Source of the DNA: Rhynchopus euleeides
Taxonomy: Eukaryota > Euglenozoa > Diplonemea > Diplonemida > Diplonemidae
NCBI GenBank assembly: GCA_963210315.1
Contig: OY723241.1
Location: 2,542,001-2,606,000, forward strand
Direction of reading: 5' to 3'
Length of the DNA: 64,000 nt
The translations under genes and the position numbers were made by a program. Below, in pieces: positions 1 through 14,500 of the stretch. Position 1 is the first letter of the stretch; the number at the start of each line of letters is the position of its first letter. Under the pieces are notes generated by a model. The model worked only from the letters and a program-made list of their open reading frames with translations. It was not told where the DNA came from and ran no database searches.

Positions 1-112
1 CGTGCACCACTTCTTTGTCGTTGTGCGAGACACACGGTGTACACTATGCTTGATGCAATCTTGCTGCACGTCCACACAGTAACATGCAGAACAGCTCACA
101 ACACCACACAAT
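1..112 (+). promoter_or_regulatory. 5' flank of a DUF4116-family gene, second copy
   Basis: This stretch aligns almost without gaps to 30338-30453, the flank directly upstream of the intact DUF4116 gene. Shared blocks include TTTGTCGTTGTG, GTGTACACT, GCTTGATGC and ATCTTGCTGCAC, and the ATG sits at the matching place in both. It is probably a promoter plus 5' leader copied with the gene. Which part is promoter and which is leader cannot be told here. Confidence 0.6.
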
Positions 113-193
113 ATGCATGGCCCGCTGGTCGACAGGACACCTGAGGCGACCAGCACGATGTCGGAAGCGAAGCCTCCTCCCATTTCCCCGTGA
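113..193 (+). pseudogene. Truncated N-terminus of a DUF4116-family paralogue
   Basis: An ATG at the position equivalent to the start of the gene at 30454 opens a 26-codon frame ending in TGA at 191. Its first residues (MHGPLVDR) match the intact protein's MDAFLVDK, including the LVD triplet. After about 10 codons the similarity is lost, and the minisatellite begins almost at once. The most economical reading is a paralogue whose body was replaced or displaced by the repeat array. A short gene that splices over the array cannot be excluded but has no support here. Confidence 0.5.
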
Positions 194-3100
194 ACCTCTG
201 TGATCCATCCTCTCATGTCCACTGGCACCTCTGTGAGCCACCTTCTCATGTCCGTGCAGGACCTCTGTGATCCACCTTCTCCTGTCCACTGGGTCCTCTG
301 TGATCCATCCTCTCATGTCCACTGGGACCTCTGTGATCCACCTTCTCCTGTCCACTGGGACCTCTGTGAGCCACCCTCTCATGTCCGTGAAGGACCTCTG
401 TGATCCACCTTCTCATGTCCACTGGGACCTCTGTGATCCACCTTCTCATGTCCGCGGGGGACCTCTGTGATCCACCTTCTCATGTCCACTGGGACCTCTG
501 TGATCCACCTTCTCATGTCCACAGGGACCTCTGTGAGCCACCTTCTCATGTCCGTGAAGGACCTCTGTGATCCACCTTCTCATGTCCACTGGGACCTCTG
601 TGATCCACCTTCTCATGTCCACTGGGACCTCTGTGATCCATCCTCTCATGTCCACTGGGACCTCTGTGAGCCACCTTCTCATGTGCGTGAAGGAACTCTG
701 TGATCCACCTTCTCCTGTCCACTGGGTCCTCTGTGATCCATCCTCTCATGTCCACTGGGACCTCTGTGATCCACCTTCTCCTGTCCACTGGGACCTCTGT
801 GAGCCACCCTCTCATGTCCGTGAAGGACCTCTGTGATCCACCTTCTCATGTCCACTGGGACCTCTGTGATCCACCTTCTCATGTCCGCGGGGGACCTCTG
901 TGATCCACCTTCTCATGTCCACTGGGACCTCTGTGCTCCACCTTCTCATGTCCGCGGGGGACCTCTGTGATCCACCTTCTCATGTCCGCTGGGACCTCTG
1001 TGAGCCACCTTCTCATGTCCGTGAAGGACCTCTGTGATCCACCTTCTCCTGTCCACTGGGACCTCTGTGATCCACCTTCTCATGTCCGCGGGGGACCTCT
1101 GTGATCCATCCTCTCATGTCCACTGGGAGCTCTGTGATCCACCTTCTCATGTCCGCGGGGGACCTCTGTGATCCACCTTCTCATGTCCACTGGGACCTCT
1201 GTGATCCACCTTCTCATGTCCACTGGGACCTCTGTGCTCCACCTTCTCATGTCCGCGGGGGACCTCTGTGATCCACCTTCTCATGTTCACTGGGACCTCT
1301 GTGAGCCACCTTCTCATGTCCGTGAAGGACCTCTGTGATCCACCTTCTCCTGTCCACTGGGACCTCTGTGAGCCACCCTCTCATGTCCGTGAAGGACCTC
1401 TGTAATCCACCTTCTCATGTCCTCTGGGACCTCTGTGATCCACCTTCTCATGTCCGCGGGGGACCTCTGTGATCCACCTTCTCATGTCCACTGGTACCTC
1501 TGTGATCCACCTTCTCATGTCCACTGGGACCTCTGTGAGCCACCTTCTCATGTCCGTGAAGGGCCTCTGTGATCCACCTTCTCATGTCCGCGGGGGACCT
1601 CTGTGATCCATCCTCTCATGTCCACTGGGACCTCTGTGATCCACCTTCTCATGTCCGCGGGGGACCTCTGTGATCCACCTTCTCATGTCCACTGGGACCT
1701 CTGTGTTCCACCTTCTCATGTCCACTGGGACCTCTGTGATCCACCTTCTCATGTCCGCGGGGGACCTCTGTGATCCACCTTCTCCTGTCCACTGGGACCT
1801 CTGTGATCCATCCTCTCATGTCCACTGGGACCTCTGTGATCCACCTTCTCATGTCCACTGGGACCTCTGTGAGCCACCTTCTCATGTCCGTGAAGGACCT
1901 CTGTGATCCACCTTCTCCTGTCCACTGGGACCTCTGTTAGCCACCTTCTCCTGTCCACTGGGACCTCTGTGATCCATCCTCTCATGTCCACTGGGACCTC
2001 TGTGAGCCACCCTCTCATGTCCGTGAAGGACCTCTGTGATCCACCTTCTCATGTCCACTGGGACCTCTGTGATCCACCTTCTCATGTCCGGTGGGGACCT
2101 CTGTGATCCACCTTCTCATGTCCACTGGGACCTCTGTGATCCACCTTCTCATGTCCACTGGGACCTCTGTGATCCACCTTCTCATGTCCACTGGGACCTC
2201 TGTGATCCACCTTCTCATGTCCGCGGGGGACCTCTGTGATCCACCTTCTCATGTCCACTGGGACCTCTGTGATCCACCTTCTCATGTCCACTGGGACCTC
2301 TGTGATCCACCTTCTCATGTCCGCGGGGGACCTCTGTGATCCACCTTCTCATGTCCACTGGGACCTCTGTGATCCACCTTCTCATGTCCACTGGGACCTC
2401 TGTGATCCACCTTCTCATGTCCGCGGGGGACCTCTGTGACCCACCTTCTCATGTCCACTGGGACCTCTGTGATCCACCTTCTCATGTCCACTGGGACCTC
2501 TGTGATCCACCTTCTCATGTCCGCGGGGGACCTCTGTGATCCACCTTCTCATGTCCACTGGGACCTCTGTGATCCACCTTCTCATGTCCACTGGGACCTC
2601 TGTGAGCCACCTTCTCATGTCCGTGAAGGACCTCTGTGATCCACCTTCTCATGTCCGCGGGGGACCTCTGTGATCCATCCTCTTATGTCCACTGGGACCT
2701 CTGTGATCCACCTTCTCATGTCCGCGGGGGACCTCTGTGATCCACCTTCTCATGTCCACTGGGACCTCTGTGAGCCACCTTCTCATGTCCGTGAAGGACC
2801 TCTGTGATCCACCTTCTCCTGTCCACTGGGACCTCTGTTAGCCACCTTCTCCTGTCCACTGGGACCTCTGTGATCCATCCTCTCATGTCCACTGGGACCT
2901 CTGTGAGCCACCCTCTCATGTCCGTGAAGGACCTCTGTGATCCACCTTCTCATGTCCACTGGGACCTCTGTGATCCACCTTCTCATGTCCACTGGGACCT
3001 CTGTGATCCACCTTCTCATGTCCACTGGGACCTCTGTGATCCACCTTCTCATGTCCGCGGGGGACCTCTGTGATCCACCTTCTCATGTCCACTGGGACCT

Positions 3101-6100
3101 CTGTGATCCACCTTCTCATGTCCACTGGGACCTCTGTGATCCACCTTCTCATGTCCGCGGGGGACCTCTGTGATCCACCTTCTCATGTCCACTGGGACCT
3201 CTGTGATCCACCTTCTCATGTCCACTGGGACCTCTGTGATCCACCTTCTCATGTCCGCGGGGGACCTCTGTGACCCACCTTCTCATGTCCACTGGGACCT
3301 CTGTGATCCACCTTCTCATGTCCACTGGGACCTCTGTGATCCACCTTCTCATGTCCGCGGGGGACCTCTGTGATCCACCTTCTCATGTCCACTGGGACCT
3401 CTGTGATCCACCTTCTCATGTCCACTGGGACCTCTGTGAGCCACCTTCTCATGTCCGTGAAGGACCTCTGTGATCCACCTTCTCATGTCCGCGGGGGACC
3501 TCTGTGATCCATCCTCTTATGTCCACTGGGACCTCTGTGATCCACCTTCTCATGTCCGCGGGGGACCTCTGTGATCCACCTTCTCATGTCCACTGGGACC
3601 TCTGTGAGCCACCTTCTCATGTCCGTGAAGGACCTCTGTGATCCACCTTCTCCTGTCCACTGTGACCTCTGTGATCCACCTTCTCATGTCCACTGGGACC
3701 TCTGTGAGCCACCTTCTCATGTCCACTGGGACCTCTGTGAGCCACCCTCTCATGTCCGTGAAGGACCTCTGTGATCCACCTTCTCATGTCCACTGGGACC
3801 TCTGTGATCCACCTTCTCATGTCCACTGGGACCTCTGTGATCCACCTTCTCATGTCCACTGGGACCTCTGTGATCCACCTTCTCATGTCCGCGGGGGACC
3901 TCTGTGATCCACCTTCTCATGTCCACTGGGACGTCTGTGATCCACCTTCTCATGTCCACTGGGACCTCTGTGAGCCACCTTCTCATGTCCGTGAAGGACC
4001 TCTGTGATCCACCTTCTCATGTCCACTGGGACCTCTGTGATCCACCTTCTCATGTCCGCGGGGGACCTCTGTGATCCACCTTCTCATGTCCACTGGGACC
4101 TCTGTGATCCACCTTCTCATGTCCACTGGGACCTCTGTGAGCCACCCTCTCATGTCCGTGAAGGACCTCTGTGATCCACCTTCTCATGTCCACTGGGACC
4201 TCTGTGATCCACCTTCTCATGTCCGCGGGGGACCTCTGTGATCCACCTTCTCATGTCCACTGGGACCTCTGTGATCCACCTTCTCATGTCCACTGGGACC
4301 TCTGTGAGCCACCTTCTCATGTCCGTGAAGGACCTCTGTGATCCACCTTCTCCTGTCCCCTGGGACCTCTGTGATCCACCTTCTCATGTCCACTGGGACC
4401 TCTGTGAGCCACCTTCTCATGTCCACTGGGACCTCTGTGATCCACCTTCTCATGTCCGCGGGGGACCTCTGTGATCCACCTTCTCATGTCCACTGGGACC
4501 TCTGTGAGCCACCTTCTCATGTCCGTGAAGGACCTCTGTGATCCACCTTCTCATGTCCGCGGGGGACCTCTGTGATCCACCTTCTCATGTCCACTGGGAC
4601 GTCTGTGATCCACCTTCTCATGTCCACTGGGACCTCTGTGAGCCACCTTCTCATGTCCGTGAAGGACCTCTGTGATCCACCTTCTCATGTCCACTGGGAC
4701 CTCTGTGATCCACCTTCTCATGTCCGCGGGGGACCTCTGTGATCCACCTTCTCATGTCCACTGGGACCTCTGTGATCCACCTTCTCATGTCCACTGGGAC
4801 CTCTGTGAGCCACCCTCTCATGTCCGTGAAGGACCTCTGTGATCCACCTTCTCATGTCCACTGGGACCTCTGTGATCCACCTTCTCATGTCCGCGGGGGA
4901 CCTCTGTGATCCACCTTCTCATGTCCACTGGGACCTCTGTGATCCACCTTCTCATGTCCACTGGGACCTCTGTGAGCCACCTTCTCATGTCCGTGAAGGA
5001 CCTCTGTGATCCACCTTCTCCTGTCCCCTGGGACCTCTGTGATCCACCTTCTCATGTCCACTGGGACCTCTGTGAGCCACCTTCTCATGTCCACTGGGAC
5101 CTCTGTGATCCACCTTCTCATGTCCGCGGGGGACCTCTGTGATCCACCTTCTCATGTCCACTGGGACCTCTGTGAGCCACCTTCTCATGTCCGTGAAGGA
5201 CCTCTGTGATCCACCTTCTCATGTCCGCGGGGGACCTCTGTGATCCACCTTCTCATGTCCACTGGGACCTCTGTGATCCACCTTCTCATGTCCGCGGGGG
5301 ACCTCTGTGATCCACCTTCTCATGTCCACTGGGACCTCTGTGATCCACCTTCTCATGTCCACTGGGACCTCTGTGAGCCACCTTCTCATGTCCGTGAAGG
5401 ACCTCTGTGATCCACCTTCTCATGTCCGCGGGGGACCTCTGTGATCCACCTTCTCATGTCCACTGGGACCTCTGTGATCCACCTTCTCATGTCCGCGGGG
5501 GACCTCTGTGATCCACCTTCTCATGTCCACTGGGACCTCTGTGATCCACCTTCTCATGTCCACTGGGACCTCTGTGAGCCACCTTCTCATGTCCGTGAAG
5601 GACCTCTGTGATCCACCTTCTCCTGTCCCCTGGGACCTCTGTGATCCACCTTCTCATGTCCACTGGGACCTCTGTGAGCCACCTTCTCATGTCCACTGGG
5701 ACCTCTGTGATCCACCTTCTCATGTCCGCGGGGGACCTCTGTGATCCACCTTCTCATGTCCACTGGGACCTCTGTGAGCCACCTTCTCATGTCCGTGAAG
5801 GACCTCTGTGATCCACCTTCTCATGTCCGCGGGGGACCTCTGTGATCCACCTTCTCATGTCCACTGGGACCTCTGTGATCCACCTTCTCATGTCCGCGGG
5901 GGACCTCTGTGATCCACCTTCTCATGTCCACTGGGACCTCTGTGATCCACCTTCTCATGTCCACTGGGACCTCTGTGAGCCACCTTCTCATGTCCGTGAA
6001 GGACCTCTGTGATCCACCTTCTCATGTCCGCGGGGGACCTCTGTGATCCACCTTCTCATGTCCACTGGGACCTCTGTGATCCACCTTCTCATGTCCGCGG

Positions 6101-9100
6101 GGGACCTCTGTGACCCACCTTCTCATGTCCACTGGGACCTCTGTGATCCACCTTCTCATGTCCACTGGGGCCTCTGTGATCCACCTTCTCATGTCCGCGG
6201 GGGACCTCTGTGATCCACCTTCTCATGTCCACTGGGACCTCTGTGATCCACCTTCTCATGTCCACTGAGACCTCTGTGATCCACCTTCTCATGTCCACTG
6301 GGACCTCTGTGAGCCACCTTCTCATGTCCGTGAAGGACCTCTGTGATCCACCTTCTCCTGTCCACTGGGACCTCTGTGATCCACCTTCTCATGTCCACTG
6401 GGACCTCTGTGAGCCACCTTCTCATGTCCACTGGGACTTCTGTGAGCCACCCTCTCATGTCCGTGAAGGACCTCTGTGATCCACCTTCTCCTGTCCACTG
6501 GGACCTCTGTGATCCACCTTCTCATGTCCACTGGGACCTCTGTGAGCCACCTTCTTATGTCCACTGGGACCTCTGTGAGCCACCCTCTCATGTCCGTGAA
6601 GGACCTCTGTGATCCACCTTCTCATGTCCACTGGGACCTCTGTGATCCACCTTCTCATGTCCACTGGGACCTCTGTGATCCACCTTCTCATGTCCGCGGG
6701 GGACCTCTGTGATCCACCTTCTCATGTCCACTGGGACCTCTGTGAGCCACCTTCTCATGTCCACTGGGACCTCTGTGAGCCACCCTCTCATGTCCGTGAA
6801 GGACCTCTGTGATCCACCTTCTCATGTCCACTGGGACCTCTGTGATCCACCTTCTCATGTCCGCGGGGGACCTCTGTGATCCACCTTCTCATGTCCACTG
6901 GGACCTCTGTGATCCACCTTCTCATGTCCACTGGGACCTCTGTGAGCCACCTTCTCATGTCCGTGAAGGACCTCTGTGATCCACCTTCTCCTGTCCACTG
7001 GGACCTCTGTGATCCACCTTCTCATGTCCACTGGGACCTCTGTGAGCCACCCTCTCATGTCCGTGAAGGACCTCTGTGATCCACCTTCTCATGTCCACTG
7101 GGACCTCTGTGATCCACCTTCTCATGTCCGCGGGGGACCTCTGTGATCCACCTTCTCATGTCCACTGGGACCTCTGTGATCCACCTTCTCATGTCCACTG
7201 GGACCTCTGTGAGCCACCTTCTCATGTCCGTGAAGGACCTCTGTGATCCACCTTCTCATGTCCGCGGGGGACCTCTGTGATCCACCTTCTCATGTCCACT
7301 GGGACCTCTGTGATCCACCTTCTCATGTCCACTGGGACCTCTGTGATCCACCTTCTCATGTCCGCGGGGGACCTCTGTGATCCACCTTCTCATGTCCACT
7401 GGGACCTCTGTGATCCACCTTCTCATGTCCACTGGGACCTCTGTGATCCACCTTCTCATGTCCGCGGGGGACCTCTGTGACCCACCTTCTCATGTCCACT
7501 GGGACCTCTGTGATCCACCCTCTCATGTCCGTGAAGGACCTCTGTGATCCACCTTCTCATGTCCACTGGGACCTCTGTGATCCACATTCTCATGTCCACT
7601 GGGACCTCTGTGAGCCACCTTCTCATGTCCACTGGGACCTCTGTGAGCCACCCTCTCATGTCGGTGAAGGACCTCTGTGATCCACCTTCTCATGTCCACT
7701 GGGACCTCTGTGATCCACCTTCTCATGTCCGCGGGGGACCTCTGTGATCCACCTTCTCATGTCCACTGGGACCTCTGTGAGCCACCTTCTCATGTCCGTG
7801 AAGGACCTCTGTGATCCACCTTCTCCTGTCCACTGGGACCTCTGTGATCCACCTTCTCATGTCCACTGGGACCTCTGTGAGCCACCTTCCTCATGTCCAC
7901 TGGGACCTCTGTGAGCCACCCTCTCATGTCCGTGAAGGACCTCTGTGATCCACCTTCTCATGTCCACTGGGACCTCTGTGATCCACCTTCTCATGTCCGC
8001 GGGGGACCTCTGTGATCCACCTTCTCATGTCCACTGGGACCTCTGTGATCCACATTCTCATGTCCACTGGGACCTCTGTGAGCCACCTTCTCATGTCCGT
8101 GAAGGACCTCTGTGATCCACCTTCTCATGTCCGCGGGGGACCTCTGTGATCCACCTTCTCATGTCCACTGGGACCTCTGTGATCCACCTTCTCATGTCCA
8201 CTGGGACCTCTGTGATCCACCTTCTCATGTCCGCGGGGGACCTCTGTGATCCACCTTCTCATGTCCACTGGGACCTCTGTGATCCAGCTTCTCATGTCCG
8301 CGGGGGACCTCTGTGAGCCACCCTCTCATGTCCGTGAAGGACCTCTGTGATTCACCTTCTCATGTCCACTGGGACCTCTGTGATCCACCTTCTCATGTCC
8401 GCGGGGGACCTCTGTGAGCCACCTTCTCATGTCCGTGAAGGACCTCTGTGATCCACCTTCTCATGTCCGCTGGGGACCTCTGTGATCCATCCTCTCATGT
8501 CCACTGGGACCTCTGTGATCCACCTTCTCATGTCCGCGGGGGACCTCTGTGAGCCAGCTTCTCATGTCCGTGAAGGACCTCTGTGATCCACCTTCTCATG
8601 TCCGCGGGGGACCTCTGTGATCCATCCTCTCATGTCCACTGGGACCTCTGTGATCCATCCTCTCATGTCCACTGGGACCTCTGTGATCCACCTTCTCATG
8701 TCCACTGGGACCTCTGTGATCCACCTTCTCATGTCCGCGGGGGACCTCTGTGAGCCACCCTCTCATGTCCGTGAAGGACCTCTGTGATTCACCTTCTCAT
8801 GTCCACTGGGACCTCTGTGATCCACCTTCTCATGTCCGCGGGGGACCTCTGTGAGCCACCTTCTCATGTCCACTGGGACCTCTCTGATCCATCCTCTCAT
8901 GTCCACTGGGACCTCTGTGATCCACCTTCTCATGTCCGCGGGGGACCTCTGTGAGCCACCTTCTCATGTCCGTGAAGGACCTCTGTGATCTACCTTCTCA
9001 TGTCCGCGGGGGACCTCTGTGAGCCACCTTCTCATGTCCACTGGGACCTCTCTGATCCATCCTCTCATGTCCGCGGGGGACCTCTGTGAGCCACCCTCTC

Positions 9101-11519
9101 ATGTCCGTGAAGGACCTCTGTGATTCACCTTCTCATGTCCACTGGGACCTCTGTGATCCACCTTCTCATGTCCGCGGGGGACCTCTGTGATCCACCTTCT
9201 CATGTCCACTGGGACCTCTGTGATCCACATTCTCATGTCCACTGGGACCTCTGTGAGCCACCTTCTCATGTCCGCGGGGGACCTCTGTGAGCCACCTTCT
9301 CATGTCCGTGAAGGACCTCTGTGATCTACCTTCTCATGTCCGCGGGGGACCTCTGTGAGCCACCTTCTCATGTCCACTGGGACCTCTCTGATCCATCCTC
9401 TCATGTCCGCGGGGGACCTCTGTGAGCCACCCTCTCATGTCCGTGAAGGACCTCTGTGATTCACCTTCTCATGTCCACTGGGACCTCTGTGATCCACCTT
9501 CTCATGTCCGCGGGGGACCTCTGTGAGCCACCTTCTCATGTCCGTGAAGGACCTCTGTGATTCACCTTCTCATGTCCACTGGGACCTCTGTGAGCCACCC
9601 TCTCATGTCCGTGAAGGACCTCTGTGATTCACCTTCTCATGTCCACTGGGACCTCTGTGATCCACCTTCTCATGTCCGCGGGGGACCTCTGTGATCCACC
9701 TTCTCATGTCCACTGGGACCTCTGTGAGCCACCCTCTCATGTCCGTGAAGGACCTCTGTGATTCACCTTCTCATGTCCACTGGGACCTCTGTGAGCCACC
9801 CTCTCATGTCCGTGAAGGACCTCTGTGATTCACCTTCTCATGTCCACTGGGACCTCTGTGATCCACCTTCTCATGTCCGCGGGGGACCTCTGTGATCCAC
9901 CTTCTCATGTCCACTGGGACCTCTCTGATCCATCCTCTCATGTCCACTGGGACCTCTGTGATCCACCTTCTCATGTCCGCGGGGGACCTCTGTGATCCAC
10001 CTGCTCCTGTCCACTGGGACCTCTGTGATCCATCCTCTCATGTCCACTGGGACCTCTGTGATCCACCTTCTCATGTCCACTGGGACCTGTGTGATCCACC
10101 TTCTCATGTCCACTGGGACCTCTGTGAGCCACCTTCTCATGTCCACTGGGACCTCTGTGAGCCACCCTCTCATGTCCGTGAAGGACCTCTGTGATCCACC
10201 TTCTCATGTCCACTGGGACCTCTGTGATCCACCTTCTCATGTCCGCGGGGGACCTCTGTGATCCACCTTCTCATGTCCACTGGGACCTCTGTGATCCACC
10301 TTCTCATGTCCACTGGGACCTCTGTGAGCCACCTTCTCATGTCCGTGAAGGACCTCTGTGATCCACCTTCTCATGTCCGCGGGGGACCTCTGTGATCCAC
10401 CTTCTCATGTCCACTGGGACCTCTGTGATCCACCTTCTCATGTCCGCGGGGGACCTCTGTGATCCACCTTCTCATGTCCACTGGGACCTCTGTGATCCAG
10501 CTTCTCATGTCCGCGGGGGACCTCTGTGATCCACCTTCTCATGTCCACTGGGACCTCTGTGAGCCACCTTCTCATGTCCGTGAAGGACCTCTGTGATCCA
10601 CCTTCTCCTGTCCACTGGGACCTCTGTGATCCATCCTCTCATGTCCACTGGGACCTCTGTGATCCACCTTCTCATGTCCACTGGGACCTCTGTGATCCAC
10701 CTTCTCATGTCCACTGGGACCTCTGTGATCCACCTTCTCATGTCCGCGGGGGACCTCTGTGATCCACTTTCTCATGTCCACTGGGACCTCTGTGATCCAC
10801 CTTCTCATGTCCGCGGGGGACCTCTGTGATCCACTTTCTCATGTCCACTGGTACCTCTGTGAGCCACCTTCTCATGTCCGTGAAGGACCTCTGTGATCTA
10901 CCTTCTCATGTCCGCGGGGGACCTCTGTGAGCCACCTTCTCATGTCCACTGGGACCTCTCTGATCCATCCTCTCATGTCCGCGGGGGACCTCTGTGAGCC
11001 ACCCTCTCATGTCCGTGAAGGACCTCTGTGATTCACCTTCTCATGTCCACTGGGACCTCTGTGATCCACCTTCTCATGTCCGCGGGGGACCTCTGTGATC
11101 CACCTTCTCATGTCCACTGGGACCTCTGTGAGCCACCTTCTCATGTCCGCGGGGGACCTCTGTGAGCCACCTTCTCATGTCCGTGAAGGACCTCTGTGAT
11201 CTACCTTCTCATGTCCGCGGGGGACCTCTGTGAGCCACCTTCTCATGTCCACTGGGACCTCTCTGATCCATCCTCTCATGTCCGCGGGGGACCTCTGTGA
11301 GCCACCTTCTCATGTCCGTGAAGGACCTCTGTGATCCACCTTCTCATGTCCGCGGGGGACCTCTGTGATCCACCTGCTCCTGTCCACTGGGACCTCTGTG
11401 ATCCATCCTCTCATGTCCACTGGGACCTCTCTGATCCATCCTCTCATGTCCACTGGGACCTCTGTGATCCACCTTCTCATGTCCGCGGCGGACCTCTGTG
11501 ATCCACCTGCTCCTGTCCA

Positions 11520-14500
11520 CTGGGACCTCTGTGATCCATCCTCTCATGTCCACTGGGACCTCTGTGATCCACCTTCTCATGTCCACTGGGACCTGTGTGA
11601 TCCACCTTCTCATGTCCACTGGGACCTCTGTGAGCCACCTTCTCATGTCCACTGGGACCTCTGTGAGCCACCCTCTCATGTCCGTGAAGGACCTCTGTGA
11701 TCCACCTTCTCATGTCCGCGGGGGACCTCTGTGATCCACCTTCTCATGTCCACTGGGACCTCTGTGATCCACCTTCTCATGTCCACTGGGACCTCTGTGA
11801 GCCACCTTCTCATGTCCGCGGGGGACCTCTGTGATCCACCTTCTCATGTCCACTGGGACCTCTGTGATCCAGCTTCTCATGTCCGCGGGGGACCTCTGTG
11901 ATCCACCTTCTCATGTCCACTGGGACCTCTGTGATCCACCTTCTCATGTCCACTGGGACCTCTGTGATCCACCTTCTCATGTCCGCGGGGGACCTCTGTG
12001 ATCCACCTTCTCATGTCCACTGGGACCTCTGTGATCCAGCTTCTCATGTCCGCGGGGGACCTCTGTGATCCACCTTCTCATGTCCACTGGGACCTCTGTG
12101 ATCCACCTTCTCATGTCCACTGGGACCTCTGTGAGCCACCTTCTCATGTCCGTGAAGGACCTCTGTGATCCACCTTCTCCTGTCCACTGGGACCTCTGTG
12201 ATCCATCCTCTCATGTCCACTGGGACCTCTGTGATCCACCTTCTCATGTCCACTGGGACCTCTGTGATCCACCTTCTCATGTCCACTGGGACCTCTGTGA
12301 GCCACCTTCTCATGTCCGTGAAGGACCTCTGTGATCCACCTTCTCATGTCCGCGGGGGACCTCTGTGATCCACCTTCTCATGTCCACTGGGACCTCTGTG
12401 ATCCACCTTCTCATGTCCACTGGGACCTCTGTGATCCACCTTCTCATGTCCGCGGGGGACCTCTGTGATCCACCTTCTCATGTCCACTGGGACCTCTGTG
12501 ATCCACCTTCTCCTGTCCACTGGGACCTCTGTGATCCATCCTCTCATGTCCACTGCGACCTCTGTGATCCACCTTCTCATGTCCACTGGGACCTCTGTGA
12601 CCCACCTTCTCATGTCCGTGAAGGACCTCTGTGATCCACCTTCTCCTGTCCACTGGGACCTCTGTGATCCATCCTCTCATGTCCACTGGGACCTCTGTGA
12701 TCCACCTTCTCATGTCCACTGGGACCTCTGTGAGCCACCTTCTCATCTCCGCGGGGGACCTCTGTGATCCACCTTCTCCTGTCCACTGGGACCTCTGTGA
12801 TCCATCCTCTCATGTCCACTGGGACCTCTGTGATCCACCTTCTCATGTCCACTGGGACCTCTGTGATCCACCTTCTCATGTCCACTGGGACCTCTGTGAT
12901 CCACCTTCTCATGTCCACTGGGACCTCTGTGAGCCACCTTCTCATGTCCGTGAAGGACCTCTGTGATCCACCTTCTCATGTCCGCGGGGGACCTCTGTGA
13001 TCCATCCTCTTATGTCCACTGGGACCTCTGTGATCCACCTTCTCATGTCCGCGGGGGACCTCTGTGATCCACTTTCTCGTGTCCACTGGGACCTCTGTGA
13101 GCCACCTTCTCATGTCCGTGAAGGACCTCTGTGATCCACCTTCTCCTGTCCACTGGGACCTCTGTGATCCACCTTCTCATGTCCACTGGGACCTCTGTGA
13201 GCCACCTTCTCATGTCCACTGGGACCTCTGTGAGCCACCCTCTCATGTCCGTGAAGGACCTCTGTGATCCACCTTCTCATGTGCACTGGGACCTCTGTGA
13301 TCCACCTTCTCATGTCCACTGGGACCTCTGTGATCCACCTTCTCATGTCCACTGGGACCTCTGTGATCCACCTTCTCATGTCCACTGGGACCTCTGTGAT
13401 CCACCTTCTCATGTCCGCGGGGGACCTCTGTGATCCACCTTCTCATGTCCACTGGGACCTCTGTGATCCACCTTCTCCTGTCCACTGGGACCTCTGTGAT
13501 CCATCCTCTTATGTCCACTGGGACCTCTGTTATCCACCTTCTCATGTCCACTGGGACCTCTGTGATCCACCTTCTCATGTCCACTGGGACCTCTGTGATC
13601 CACCTTCTCATGTCCGCGGGGGACCTCTGTGATCCACCTTCTCATGTCCACTGGGACCTCTGTGATCCACCTTCTCCTGTCCACTGGGACCTCTGTGATC
13701 CATCCTCTCATGTCCACTGGGACCTCTGTGATCCACCTTCTCATGTCCACTGGGACCTCTGTGAGCCACCTTCTCATGTCCGTGAAGGACCTCTGTGATC
13801 CACCTTCTCATGTCCACTGGGACCTCTGTGATCCACCTTCTCCTGTCCACTGGGACCTCTGTGATCCATCCTCTCATGTCCACTGCGACCTCTGTGATCC
13901 ACCTTCTCATGTCCACTGGGACCTCTGTGACCCACCTTCTCATGTCCGTGAAGGACCTCTGTGATCCACCTTCTCCTGTCCACTGGGACCTCTGTGATCC
14001 ATCCTCTCATGTCCACTGGGACCTCTGTGATCCACCTTCTCATGTCCACTGGGACCTCTGTGAGCCACCTTCTCATCTCCGCGGGGGACCTCTGTGATCC
14101 ACCTTCTCCTGTCCACTGGGACCTCTGTGATCCATCCTCTCATGTCCACTGGGACCTCTGTGATCCACCTTCTCATGTCCACTGGGACCTCTGTGATCCA
14201 CCTTCTCATGTCCACTGGGACCTCTGTGATCCACCTTCTCATGTCCACTGGGACCTCTGTGAGCCACCTTCTCATGTCCGTGAAGGACCTCTGTGATCCA
14301 CCTTCTCATGTCCGCGGGGGACCTCTGTGATCCATCCTCTTATGTCCACTGGGACCTCTGTGATCCACCTTCTCATGTCCGCGGGGGACCTCTGTGATCC
14401 ACTTTCTCGTGTCCACTGGGACCTCTGTGAGCCACCTTCTCATGTCCGTGAAGGACCTCTGTGATCCACCTTCTCCTGTCCACTGGGACCTCTGTGATCC

